A stretch of 5,230 nucleotides of DNA from JBEAOO01 sp041164825 (lineage in GTDB: Bacteria > Pseudomonadota > Gammaproteobacteria > Burkholderiales > Burkholderiaceae_C), in assembly GCA_041164825.1 (NCBI GenBank), contig JBEAOO010000184.1, forward strand, positions 1 through 5,230, given 5' to 3'. The position numbers and the translations under genes are program-made. This document shows positions 1 to 5,230 of the stretch, one piece after another (positions within the stretch are counted from its first letter, which is position 1; every line of letters starts with the position of its first letter). The notes under the pieces were generated by a model. That model was given only the letters and a program-made list of their open reading frames with translations, did no database searches and had not been told where the DNA came from.

Positions 1-1
1 G

Positions 2-754
2 GAGACCACGGGTTTCCCTGATCGCCCGCCGGTCAAGGCCGGCCCGGCGCTGTGTGATTTTTTTGCCGGCATTCACCTGCACGCCGGCATCATGACCGCG
101 CTCTACGACCGCGAGCGATCCGGCGTAGCCAGGCGCATTGAAGTGGCCATGCAGGACGCCGTCTATGCCTCGCTCAGTTCCAGCCTGGGCTTGTGGTGGG
201 GGACACAGGGCGAAGCCCATCCGCCCCCACCACGCACCGGCAACCGCCATGGCGGCATGGCCGAGGCGCCCTACAACGTTTACCCCGCATCGGATGGCTG
301 GGTGGCCATCATCTGCGTGGGCGAGGTGCACTGGCAAAAGCTGACCAAGGTGATGGCCCGGCCCGATCTGCCGGTCGACCCGCGTTTTGCCGATCTCAAG
401 TCGCGTGTCGACCATGTTGATGCGGTAGACGAGGCCGTTGCCGCGTGGACTCACACGCGGACCAAACAGGCCATCTTCGACGAACTGATCGCGAACGGCG
501 TGCCCTGCGCGCCGGTGCGGAATCTGGATGAAGTGGTCCATGACCCGAACATGCATGCGCGCGGCGCGCTGCAGTACCAAGATCATCCCGAATATGGCCG
601 CATCATCGTGCAGCAAACACCCATGCGGTTTGACGGGCTGGAGCCCATGTCGATTCCACCCAGCCGCAAACTGGGTGAAGACGCGCGCGAGGTGCTGTCG
701 ACGATGACCACGCTGAACGACGACGAGATCGAGCAGATCTGCCGCAAGGTCTGA
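2..754 (+). CDS. CaiB/BaiF family (class III) CoA-transferase, 5'-truncated by window edge
   Basis: Class III CoA-transferases move CoA between carboxylic acids in the cytoplasm through an aspartyl-CoA thioester; some members are racemases. The frame is open from base 2 with no stop, so the first ATG in frame (base 92) is internal and 250 residues are visible. Members are usually about 380-420 residues, so roughly 150 N-terminal residues lie outside. The visible start reads TGFPDRPPVKAGPALCDFFAG, matching the segment that carries the catalytic aspartate; I assign that role to the Asp at bases 56-58. Next come the family-like ALYDRERSG and VAMQDAVYASL, then GGMAEAPYNVYPASDGW (about residues 81-97), and the closing LGEDAREVL motif with a DDEIEQIC tail. 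These place the full C-terminal domain in the window. The acyl substrate cannot be told from sequence alone. The gene converges on the RND gene, is not in its operon, and shows no frameshift. Confidence 0.93.
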   Translation, partial: ETTGFPDRPPVKAGPALCDFFAGIHLHAGIMTALYDRERSGVARRIEVAMQDAVYASLSSSLGLWWGTQGEAHPPPPRTGNRHGGMAEAPYNVYPASDGWVAIICVGEVHWQKLTKVMARPDLPVDPRFADLKSRVDHVDAVDEAVAAWTHTRTKQAIFDELIANGVPCAPVRNLDEVVHDPNMHARGALQYQDHPEYGRIIVQQTPMRFDGLEPMSIPPSRKLGEDAREVLSTMTTLNDDEIEQICRKV

Positions 755-760
755 CGCAAG

Positions 761-777
761 GCGCCCAGCTGGGGCGC
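761..777 (+). terminator. Hairpin just after the CoA-transferase stop, possible weak terminator
   Basis: GCGCCC (761-766) and GGGCGC (772-777) form a perfect 6-bp GC stem around the loop AGCTG, six bases after the TGA stop. Position and stem suit a 3'-end structure, but no T-run follows (GTGAGCGTG comes next), so it is not a canonical intrinsic terminator. It may only stabilise the 3' end of the transcript, or termination may be Rho-dependent. Confidence 0.3.
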
Positions 778-902
778 GTGAGCGTGCGGCCACTGCGGCG
801 AGGACGGAACCACGATGTGGCGCGCTCAAAAGTGCGGGGCGTCCTGTCGCCCGTGGACGCTGTCTTCTGGGCGATGGCTGGCCTGCCCGGCTGCGGTTCG
901 CG

Positions 903-920
903 CAGTCGGTCAACCGACTG
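903..920. repeat. Perfect 8-bp inverted repeat with 2-base centre
   Basis: CAGTCGGT (903-910) and ACCGACTG (913-920) are exact reverse complements around CA. As RNA this would be a 7-bp stem with a TCAA tetraloop; as DNA it has the two-fold symmetry of a dimeric-regulator operator. It is not next to any gene start in the window, which argues against an operator role. The function is unknown. Confidence 0.45.
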
Positions 921-1115
921 ATCGCTGCGGCCTCACGGCGGGGATGCTGGCCGGCCTGAACGAGGCTGTTGCCCCCGGTCCAGCGCCAATGGGCTGTGCG
1001 GGCAGACGTCGATTGGGCCTTCGCACTCAGCTCACAGTGTTGATTGGCTCACAGCGCTGAACTTCAGTATCCGCGCCAACGTTGGCTGAGCAAGCTGCTC
1101 CGGCTTCGGCTTTCT

Positions 1116-1130
1116 CCGACGCTGCGTCGG
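1116..1130. repeat. Perfect 7-bp inverted repeat abutting GGCCG repeats
   Basis: CCGACGC (1116-1122) and GCGTCGG (1124-1130) are exact reverse complements separated by one T. As RNA this gives a 6-bp stem with a CTG loop. The right arm runs directly into the GGCCG tandem repeat. No T-run follows, so it is not a canonical terminator. Confidence 0.4.
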
Positions 1131-1148
1131 CCGGGCCGGGCCGGGCCG
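1129..1148. repeat. Four tandem GGCCG pentamers
   Basis: Four exact consecutive copies of the pentamer GGCCG are followed by a partial fifth unit (GGC). The tract is non-coding as far as I can tell. Such short repeats can change copy number by replication slippage, but nothing in the sequence suggests a regulated phase-variable gene here. Confidence 0.6.
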
Positions 1149-1312
1149 GCGCGCGAGCGTGGCCGCAGCGGCGGTCAGACACCCCAAGCGCTTGCATCAT
1201 GGGTTCAGCCGCTAGCCGCCGTTGCCCTCGGGCGGTGTGGCCAGCGACAACAGCGATGGCCCCCTGAGGAAACGCACGCTTGGCCGCTCCGAAGTGGCTT
1301 CATTCTCATTGG

Positions 1313-1337
1313 TGACCTGGCCCGACGCGGCAGGTCA
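1313..1337 (-). terminator. Hairpin after the RND gene stop, possible weak terminator
   Basis: TGACCTG (1313-1319) and CAGGTCA (1331-1337) are exact reverse complements, a 7-bp stem with an 11-base GC-rich loop. The stem begins 11 bases past the RND stop on the minus strand. No T-run follows on that strand (CCAATGAGAA), so it is not a canonical intrinsic terminator; it could be an RNA 3'-end stabilising structure. Confidence 0.3.
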
Positions 1338-1348
1338 GGGGAGGGCGC

Positions 1349-3823
1349 TCAACTGATCTGAGCGGAGCGCGCCGCGTCTGTGTCTTTGCCTGTGCCCGTG
1401 CCTGTCACGGTGGCGTGCCGAGCCATGGCTTCGGCGCGCTGGTCCACCGGGATGACGGGTTTCAACAGGAAGTGGGCAAGTGCTGGCACCAGGATCAGCG
1501 CACCCAGCATGTTCCAGAGGAACATGAAGGCCAGGAGCAGCCCCATGTCCGCCTGAAACTTGATGGGCGACCAGTACCAGGTGATGACGGCTGCGGCCAG
1601 CGTGATGCCGATGAGGGCGACCACCTTGCCGGTGAACGCCAGCGCATTGCCGTAGGCGTCGGTGACTGACAGCCCGCGCCGCATGGCGGCCAAGTGGACG
1701 GTCAGCAGGTAGAGCGAATAGTCAACGCCGATGCCCACGCCCAGCGCAATCACGGGCAGTGTGGCCACCTTGACGCCGATGCCCAGCACCACCATCAGTG
1801 CTTCGGCAAGCACCGAGGTGACGACCAGCGGCACCACCGCCACGATCACCGCGCGCCAGCTGCGGAAGGTGATCCAGCACAGCACGATGACCGCCAAGTA
1901 AACATAGGCCAGCATCGTGCGATTGGCGCTGGCGACGGCTTGATTGGTGGCTGCCTCGATCCCTGAGACACCGGCCGCCAGCAAGAACTTGCGGTCGGGT
2001 CCGTTGTGCTCTCGGGCGAACGTTTCAACCTCCTCGACCACCCGCTGCAGTGTCGCAGCCTTGTGGTCCGCCAGGAAGGCAATGATCGGCGCCACGCTGC
2101 GTGCGTCGTTGAGCATCTCCGGATTAGAGTCGAAGACATAGTTGATCGCGTCCGTGTTGACGAAGGTATCGCGGTTCAGCGTGACCCACTTGGGCGAACC
2201 CTCGAAGCCACCGGACGTGTAGATGCGGGCCAAGCTGGCCGCCGACACGGTGGTCTGCACGCCCGCGACCTCACGCAGCCGCTCTTCCAGCCGGTCCATT
2301 TCGAGCAGGGTCTCGAAGGTTTGCAGGCTACCGGCCTTCGTCGCCACGATGACTGCGAACTGATCGCTCGACAGCGCATAGTGGCCCGTGATGTAGGCGT
2401 TGTCGAGGTTGTAGGTGGAGTCGGGGCGCAGTTCGGCTGCGCCTGCGTCGAGGTCGCCGATCTGCAAGTTCTTCGACACCAGGAAGCCTCCCGCCGTCAC
2501 CAAGGCGGTGAGCACCAAGGTGGCTGCAGCCCAGCGCGGCTGGGTGAAGCGGGTGAGCCAGCGTGCCAGCGGGTGTTCCCCTTGGCTGCTCTTCAGGGCC
2601 CGTTGTGCCGCATGCGCACCCACGCCCGTGTACGACAACATCACCGGCAACAGGATCAAGTTGGTAAAGATCAGGATCGCGACACCAATGCTGGCCTCCA
2701 GCGCGAGCAGGCGGATCACCGGGATATCAACCACCATCAGCACGCCGAAGCCCACCGCATCCGCCAACAGCGCCGTGAGCCCCGCCAAGAACAGCCGCCG
2801 GAAGGTGTAGCGCGCGGCCACATACCGGTGCGTGCCTTGTCCGATGTCTTGCATGATGCCGTTCATCTTCTGCGCACCGTGCGAGACGCCGATCGCGAAG
2901 ATGAGGAAGGGCACCAGCACTGAATAGGGATCGAGGGCCAGTCCGAGCAACTTCATGATGCCCAGTTGCCACACGGCTGCAATGAGCGAACAGGCCACCA
3001 CGATGACCGTGCTGCGGACGCAGCGGGTGTAGACGTAGATGATCAGCGCCGCGATCGCAGCCGCCACCACAAAGTACGACAGCACCTGCGTCAGGCCATG
3101 GATGAGGTCACCCACCAGTTGCGCAAAACCAATGACATGGATGCGCACGCCCGGGGTCTCGTTGCGGTCGCGAATCTCGGCGAGCCGGTCGCGGAAGGCG
3201 CGGTAGTCAAGTTCCTTGCCCGTGGCGATGTCGCGGTCGAGCAAGGGAACGAAGATCATGCTTGACTTGTGATCGTTGCCGACCAGCGAACCGACGATGC
3301 CTGAGCGCAGGACGTTCAACCTCAGCGTCGCCAAGCTGCTGGCCTTGCCGTCATAGCTGTCGGGCATCACGGCGCCGCCCTTGTAGCCCTGCTCGGTGAT
3401 CTCTGTCCAGCGCACCACCGGCATCCACAGCGACTTCATGAACGAGCGGTCTACACCCGGTATGAGAAACACCGCATCGTTGATGTCGCGCAGCGTCTTC
3501 AAGTAGGCCGGGTCGTAGATGTCGCCTTGGGTGGACTCCACGACGATGCGCACGGAGTTGCCAAGACCGCGCAGCTCCGTCGCGTGTTCGCGGTAGTTCT
3601 GAACGAAGGGATGCGATTGCGGCATCATCTTCTCGAAGCTGGCGTTGACATCCAGCTTCGATGCCGCGAACCCGAGGCCGGCGGTGATGAACACGCAAAC
3701 CAGCACGAGCAGCAGCCGATGGTTGAAGATCAAGCGCTCAAGCAGATTGCCGGATCGTTGATTGAACGATGCGGGATCTGCCACGACGGGCATGCTCTCC
3801 GTCAGGGTGTCCGATGGGACCAT
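1349..3823 (-). CDS. RND-superfamily (MMPL/HAE3-type) transporter
   Basis: This is a predicted proton-driven inner-membrane exporter, 824 residues from the ATG at 3823. It shows the duplicated RND layout: a hydrophobic segment at about 36-56, a periplasmic domain to about 246, a six-segment bundle with the next half's first helix at about 430-450, a second periplasmic domain to about 636, and a final bundle at about 637-788. The C-terminal half carries GVGIGVDYSLYLL (Asp701, Tyr702), the Asp-Tyr signature of MMPL-type pumps; the matching helix in the first half reads AIGVSHGAQ, with His315 and no Asp. The family handles lipids, sterol-like or other hydrophobic cargo, but the substrate here is unknown. 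An in-frame TTG at 3841 would add six residues; neither start has a strong Shine-Dalgarno. I chose ATG because TTG is rarer. The first 35 residues are hydrophilic, so TM1 is kept either way. It follows the propeller gene by 30 bases (12 to the TTG), suggesting co-transcription. The Gly-Thr-rich tail (TVTGTGTGKDT) is probably disordered. Confidence 0.94.
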   Translation of the reverse strand: MVPSDTLTESMPVVADPASFNQRSGNLLERLIFNHRLLLVLVCVFITAGLGFAASKLDVNASFEKMMPQSHPFVQNYREHATELRGLGNSVRIVVESTQGDIYDPAYLKTLRDINDAVFLIPGVDRSFMKSLWMPVVRWTEITEQGYKGGAVMPDSYDGKASSLATLRLNVLRSGIVGSLVGNDHKSSMIFVPLLDRDIATGKELDYRAFRDRLAEIRDRNETPGVRIHVIGFAQLVGDLIHGLTQVLSYFVVAAAIAALIIYVYTRCVRSTVIVVACSLIAAVWQLGIMKLLGLALDPYSVLVPFLIFAIGVSHGAQKMNGIMQDIGQGTHRYVAARYTFRRLFLAGLTALLADAVGFGVLMVVDIPVIRLLALEASIGVAILIFTNLILLPVMLSYTGVGAHAAQRALKSSQGEHPLARWLTRFTQPRWAAATLVLTALVTAGGFLVSKNLQIGDLDAGAAELRPDSTYNLDNAYITGHYALSSDQFAVIVATKAGSLQTFETLLEMDRLEERLREVAGVQTTVSAASLARIYTSGGFEGSPKWVTLNRDTFVNTDAINYVFDSNPEMLNDARSVAPIIAFLADHKAATLQRVVEEVETFAREHNGPDRKFLLAAGVSGIEAATNQAVASANRTMLAYVYLAVIVLCWITFRSWRAVIVAVVPLVVTSVLAEALMVVLGIGVKVATLPVIALGVGIGVDYSLYLLTVHLAAMRRGLSVTDAYGNALAFTGKVVALIGITLAAAVITWYWSPIKFQADMGLLLAFMFLWNMLGALILVPALAHFLLKPVIPVDQRAEAMARHATVTGTGTGKDTDAARSAQIS

Positions 3824-3837
3824 ATTCGTTTTCGAAT
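3824..3837 (-). promoter_or_regulatory. Small inverted repeat directly before the RND ATG
   Basis: ATTCG (3824-3828) and CGAAT (3833-3837) pair around TTTT, giving a 5-bp stem in the mRNA (AAAA loop) that ends at the base next to the ATG. It occupies the ribosome-binding position and lies between the two candidate starts. It could reduce initiation at the ATG or favour translational coupling from the upstream gene. The stem is AU-containing and weak, so this is tentative. Confidence 0.25.
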
Positions 3838-3853
3838 CCAAATTGAGTGAGGT

Positions 3854-4957
3854 CTAGCGGCCGACGGTCGGAAGAATTTTTTCCACCGCCACGCCGCCGA
3901 GTCCGCCCAGAACGAGGCTGCCATCAACACGTGGCAACAGGCTCGTCAGGCGCATGTGTTTGTGAGGTTGCAGGACGGTGAAGTGCCGCCCGTCGACATC
4001 GCCGATCAAGACCTGGCCCGCAGCGTTGGCCAGCAGAAAGCGTGAACTGGATGGGTCGACACTGCCGGCAGCAATGGAGGCTTCGGACGGCGTGGCGACC
4101 TCTTGCCACTCCAGGCCCTTGGTATCCGACCGATAGACCGCGCCGCGAAGGCCGAAGGCGAGCGTGACGTGGGCGTTCCCGGCCAGGCCAAAAAAGCTGC
4201 CGGCATATCCCGTGTTGGTGGCCGTGAAGCGTTCCTTCTCGCGGTCCAGGCGGTACAGCCGCCCCTGCTCTCCAGCGATCATGAGCTCACCGTTAATGCC
4301 ACGGACACTGTTCAAGTTGAGCTGGTCGTTGTCGATGCGATCGAACCAAGGCGTCCAGGTTTTGCCACCATCCGAGGTGGCAATCAGCAGGCCGTAGGAG
4401 CCCACCGCGTAGCCCTTGTTCTGGTTTTCGAACCACACGTCCAAGTAGGGCAGGGCGGTGCCTTCTTTGAAATTTCGCTCGACCTGTTTGAGCGCCGTGG
4501 TGGCGGCCGCATCACCGCTCGCAGCGCGCGCCTGGTAGTATTTTCGGAACGCCACACCGGCACTGCGTACATCAAGTTGCTTGACCCACGAACGACCACC
4601 GTCGTCGCTGCGCAGCACGACACCGTCGTGGCCGACGATCCAGCCGATGTTCGGCACCGGAAAGTGCACCGCCAGCAGGTCGCTTTGCACGGGGACGGTG
4701 GCTTGCGTCCAAGATGTTCCGCCGTCGGCGGACACGACGACCAGGCCGCGCAGGCCCACCGCCACCAGCCGGTCGCCCGCCTGGGCGACCGCCATGACCG
4801 GCCGCATGTCTGCATGCGATGCCAGCGCAGCGGGATGATCGAGTGGATCCCGAAAGGCCTGTTGTTGGGCCGCGGCGCCGCCAGAGATCCCGAGGGCAGC
4901 CGCGAGCAGCATGGAATGGATGAACGTGGCTGAGCCGAGGCTGCGATGGGAGGACAT
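3854..4957 (-). CDS. Exported Ycf48/HCF136-like beta-propeller protein with Asp-box (BNR) repeats
   Basis: The product has 367 residues and starts with a classical Sec signal peptide: SSHRS, hydrophobic core MLLAAALGISG at about 16-26, and a likely cut after GGAAA near residue 30. It should therefore be periplasmic or outer-membrane associated. Three clear Asp-boxes (S/T-x-D-x-G-x-T/S-W) occur at 76-83 (SADGGTSW), 117-124 (SDDGGRSW) and 194-201 (TSDGGKTW), and a decayed one at 277-284 (SDTKGLEW). Each follows strands ending in G-x-x-G-x-[LV], as in Ycf48 propellers. Ycf48/HCF136 is known as a photosystem II assembly factor, but nothing photosynthetic is present, so the fold is probably reused. 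Sialidases also carry Asp-boxes, but I do not see an arginine-triad context and do not call an enzyme. The ATG at 4957 is the only start giving a full signal peptide; no good Shine-Dalgarno precedes it. Its stop lies 12-30 bases before the RND start, so it may be a periplasmic partner of that pump (inference). Confidence 0.9.
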   Translation of the reverse strand: MSSHRSLGSATFIHSMLLAAALGISGGAAAQQQAFRDPLDHPAALASHADMRPVMAVAQAGDRLVAVGLRGLVVVSADGGTSWTQATVPVQSDLLAVHFPVPNIGWIVGHDGVVLRSDDGGRSWVKQLDVRSAGVAFRKYYQARAASGDAAATTALKQVERNFKEGTALPYLDVWFENQNKGYAVGSYGLLIATSDGGKTWTPWFDRIDNDQLNLNSVRGINGELMIAGEQGRLYRLDREKERFTATNTGYAGSFFGLAGNAHVTLAFGLRGAVYRSDTKGLEWQEVATPSEASIAAGSVDPSSSRFLLANAAGQVLIGDVDGRHFTVLQPHKHMRLTSLLPRVDGSLVLGGLGGVAVEKILPTVGR

Positions 4958-4992
4958 GGTCTGTGGTTCATCAGGACAAGTGACTTGAGTGG

Positions 4993-5022
4993 CCGCGGCG
5001 GCCCGTAGACAGGCCGCCGCGG
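4993..5022 (-). terminator. Strong GC hairpin between the partial gene and the propeller gene
   Basis: Two exactly complementary 11-base arms (CCGCGGCGGCC at 4993-5003; its reverse complement at 5012-5022) enclose an 8-base loop. On the minus strand the stem begins 16 bases past the upstream stop codon and ends 35 bases before the propeller ATG. All stem pairs are G-C, so it should be very stable. No T-run follows (CCACTCAAG), so full intrinsic termination is doubtful. It may be an mRNA-stabilising or attenuating element that sets the upstream gene's expression above that of the propeller and pump genes. Confidence 0.5.
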
Positions 5023-5038
5023 AGGTCCGATCCCTGCT

Positions 5039-5230
5039 TCAGCGGACGCTGCCGTTGGCCACTGCCTGGGGCGTCAGCTCCATGCCGGGGATGCCGTCAG
5101 GGCTGGTGTAGCTGTGGATGAAATGACCCGGATCCTTGTGCCCCATGTTGATGACGGCGTAGTTGCCTTTGACCAGGTCGTTGTAGCTCCAGCTGGAGAT
5201 GTAGGTGCCGCCCACGTCGTAGGTCGGAAA
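5039..5230 (-). CDS. C-terminal fragment of an unidentified protein (possibly DUF1329-like)
   Basis: Reading the minus strand from 5230 gives 63 open codons ending in TGA at 5041-5039; the start lies beyond the window. The tail is rich in Tyr, Gly and Asn, with FPTYDVGGTYISSWSYNDL, then VKGNYAVINMGHKDPGHF, and ends VANGSVR. It has no membrane segment and does not end in the aromatic residue typical of outer-membrane barrels, which argues against a DUF1302-type barrel terminus. The pattern 'YD-x-GG-x-Y ... DL-x-x-G-x-Y' recalls C-termini of DUF1329 envelope proteins, which often sit beside DUF1302, Ycf48-like and RND genes, but I cannot confirm this from 63 residues. Codon use (G/C third positions) matches the neighbours, so the frame is credible. 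It is the upstream member of the probable three-gene unit, 81 bases before the propeller gene. Confidence 0.72.
   Translation of the reverse strand, partial: FPTYDVGGTYISSWSYNDLVKGNYAVINMGHKDPGHFIHSYTSPDGIPGMELTPQAVANGSVR

Larger units (their letters stand above)
755..1348. other. Long gene-free region between convergent genes
   Basis: This stretch of about 590 bases separates two genes that point at each other, so it should hold 3' ends rather than promoters. The open frames in it (about 80-105 codons) have compositions rich in Arg, Gly, Ala, Pro and Trp with no recognisable domain and no convincing ribosome binding site, as expected of chance frames in GC-rich DNA. It contains hairpins near both gene ends, a near-palindrome at 903-920, an inverted repeat at 1116-1130 and four GGCCG units at 1129-1148. 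I see no tRNA, IS end or gene remnant that I can identify. It may be decayed sequence or hide a small RNA. Confidence 0.6.

Noticed and set aside
92..754. ATG at 92 as the true start of the CoA-transferase
   Set aside because: The frame stays open to base 2, and the upstream residues contain the family's catalytic-aspartate segment, so this Met is internal.
815..1361. Two open frames (815-1060 and 1044-1361, + strand) in the intergenic region
   Set aside because: They have low-complexity Arg/Gly/Ala/Trp-rich products, no convincing ribosome binding site and no recognised domain, and the second runs into the 3' end of the RND gene on the other strand. A small gene cannot be wholly excluded, but I cannot support one.
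1381..1410. Repeat-like tract in the 3' end of the RND gene encoding TVTGTGTGKDT
   Set aside because: It is a short, imperfect Gly-Thr codon run at a disordered tail, too degenerate to call a tandem repeat or a slippage site.
2006..2923. 305-codon open frame on the + strand opposite the RND gene
   Set aside because: It is antisense to a clear 12-segment transporter. Its product is rich in His, Arg, Gln and Asp with no domain, the usual result of reading the complement of GC-rich coding DNA.
4103..4933. 276-codon open frame on the + strand opposite the propeller gene
   Set aside because: The opposite strand has a signal peptide and Asp-box repeats in the right order. This frame has no recognisable motif and is a codon-bias shadow.
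3854..4957. Sialidase or photosystem II assembly function for the propeller
   Set aside because: Asp-boxes mark only the fold. No sialidase active-site pattern is evident and no photosynthesis genes are nearby, so neither function is assigned.

Overview
The window is high-GC bacterial DNA with dense coding and heavily G/C-biased third codon positions. Together with the gene content (a class III acyl-CoA transferase next to an RND/MMPL exporter operon with a secreted Ycf48-like propeller), this fits a proteobacterium, most likely of the Burkholderiales type. The taxonomic call is inferred from composition and gene types only.

Layout: (1) bases 2-754, + strand: the C-terminal two thirds of a CaiB/BaiF (class III) CoA-transferase, cut by the window's left edge. 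(2) 755-1348: about 590 bases with no convincing gene, lying between two converging genes and holding several short inverted repeats and a GGCCG tandem repeat. (3) 1349-3823 (or 3841), - strand: a large 12-segment RND-superfamily exporter of the MMPL/HAE3 type. (4) 3854-4957, - strand: a secreted beta-propeller protein with Asp-box (BNR) repeats, related to Ycf48/HCF136. (5) 5039-5230, - strand: the last 63 codons of another gene running off the right edge, separated from the propeller gene by 81 bases that carry a perfect 11-bp GC-rich hairpin.

The three minus-strand genes read in the order partial gene, propeller, RND protein, with gaps of 81 and 12-30 bases, so they probably form one operon. 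The likely picture is a cell-envelope system: an inner-membrane RND pump with two large periplasmic domains, an exported propeller that could act as its periplasmic partner, and an upstream product that may also be an envelope protein. From memory, RND/MMPL and Ycf48-like genes often occur beside DUF1302 and DUF1329 genes in Pseudomonas and Burkholderiales, frequently near fatty-acid, steroid or other acyl-CoA catabolic genes. The neighbouring CoA-transferase would suit such a setting, but it is on the opposite strand and not part of the operon. The substrate cannot be read from the sequence. No mobile element, CRISPR array, tRNA or rRNA was seen.
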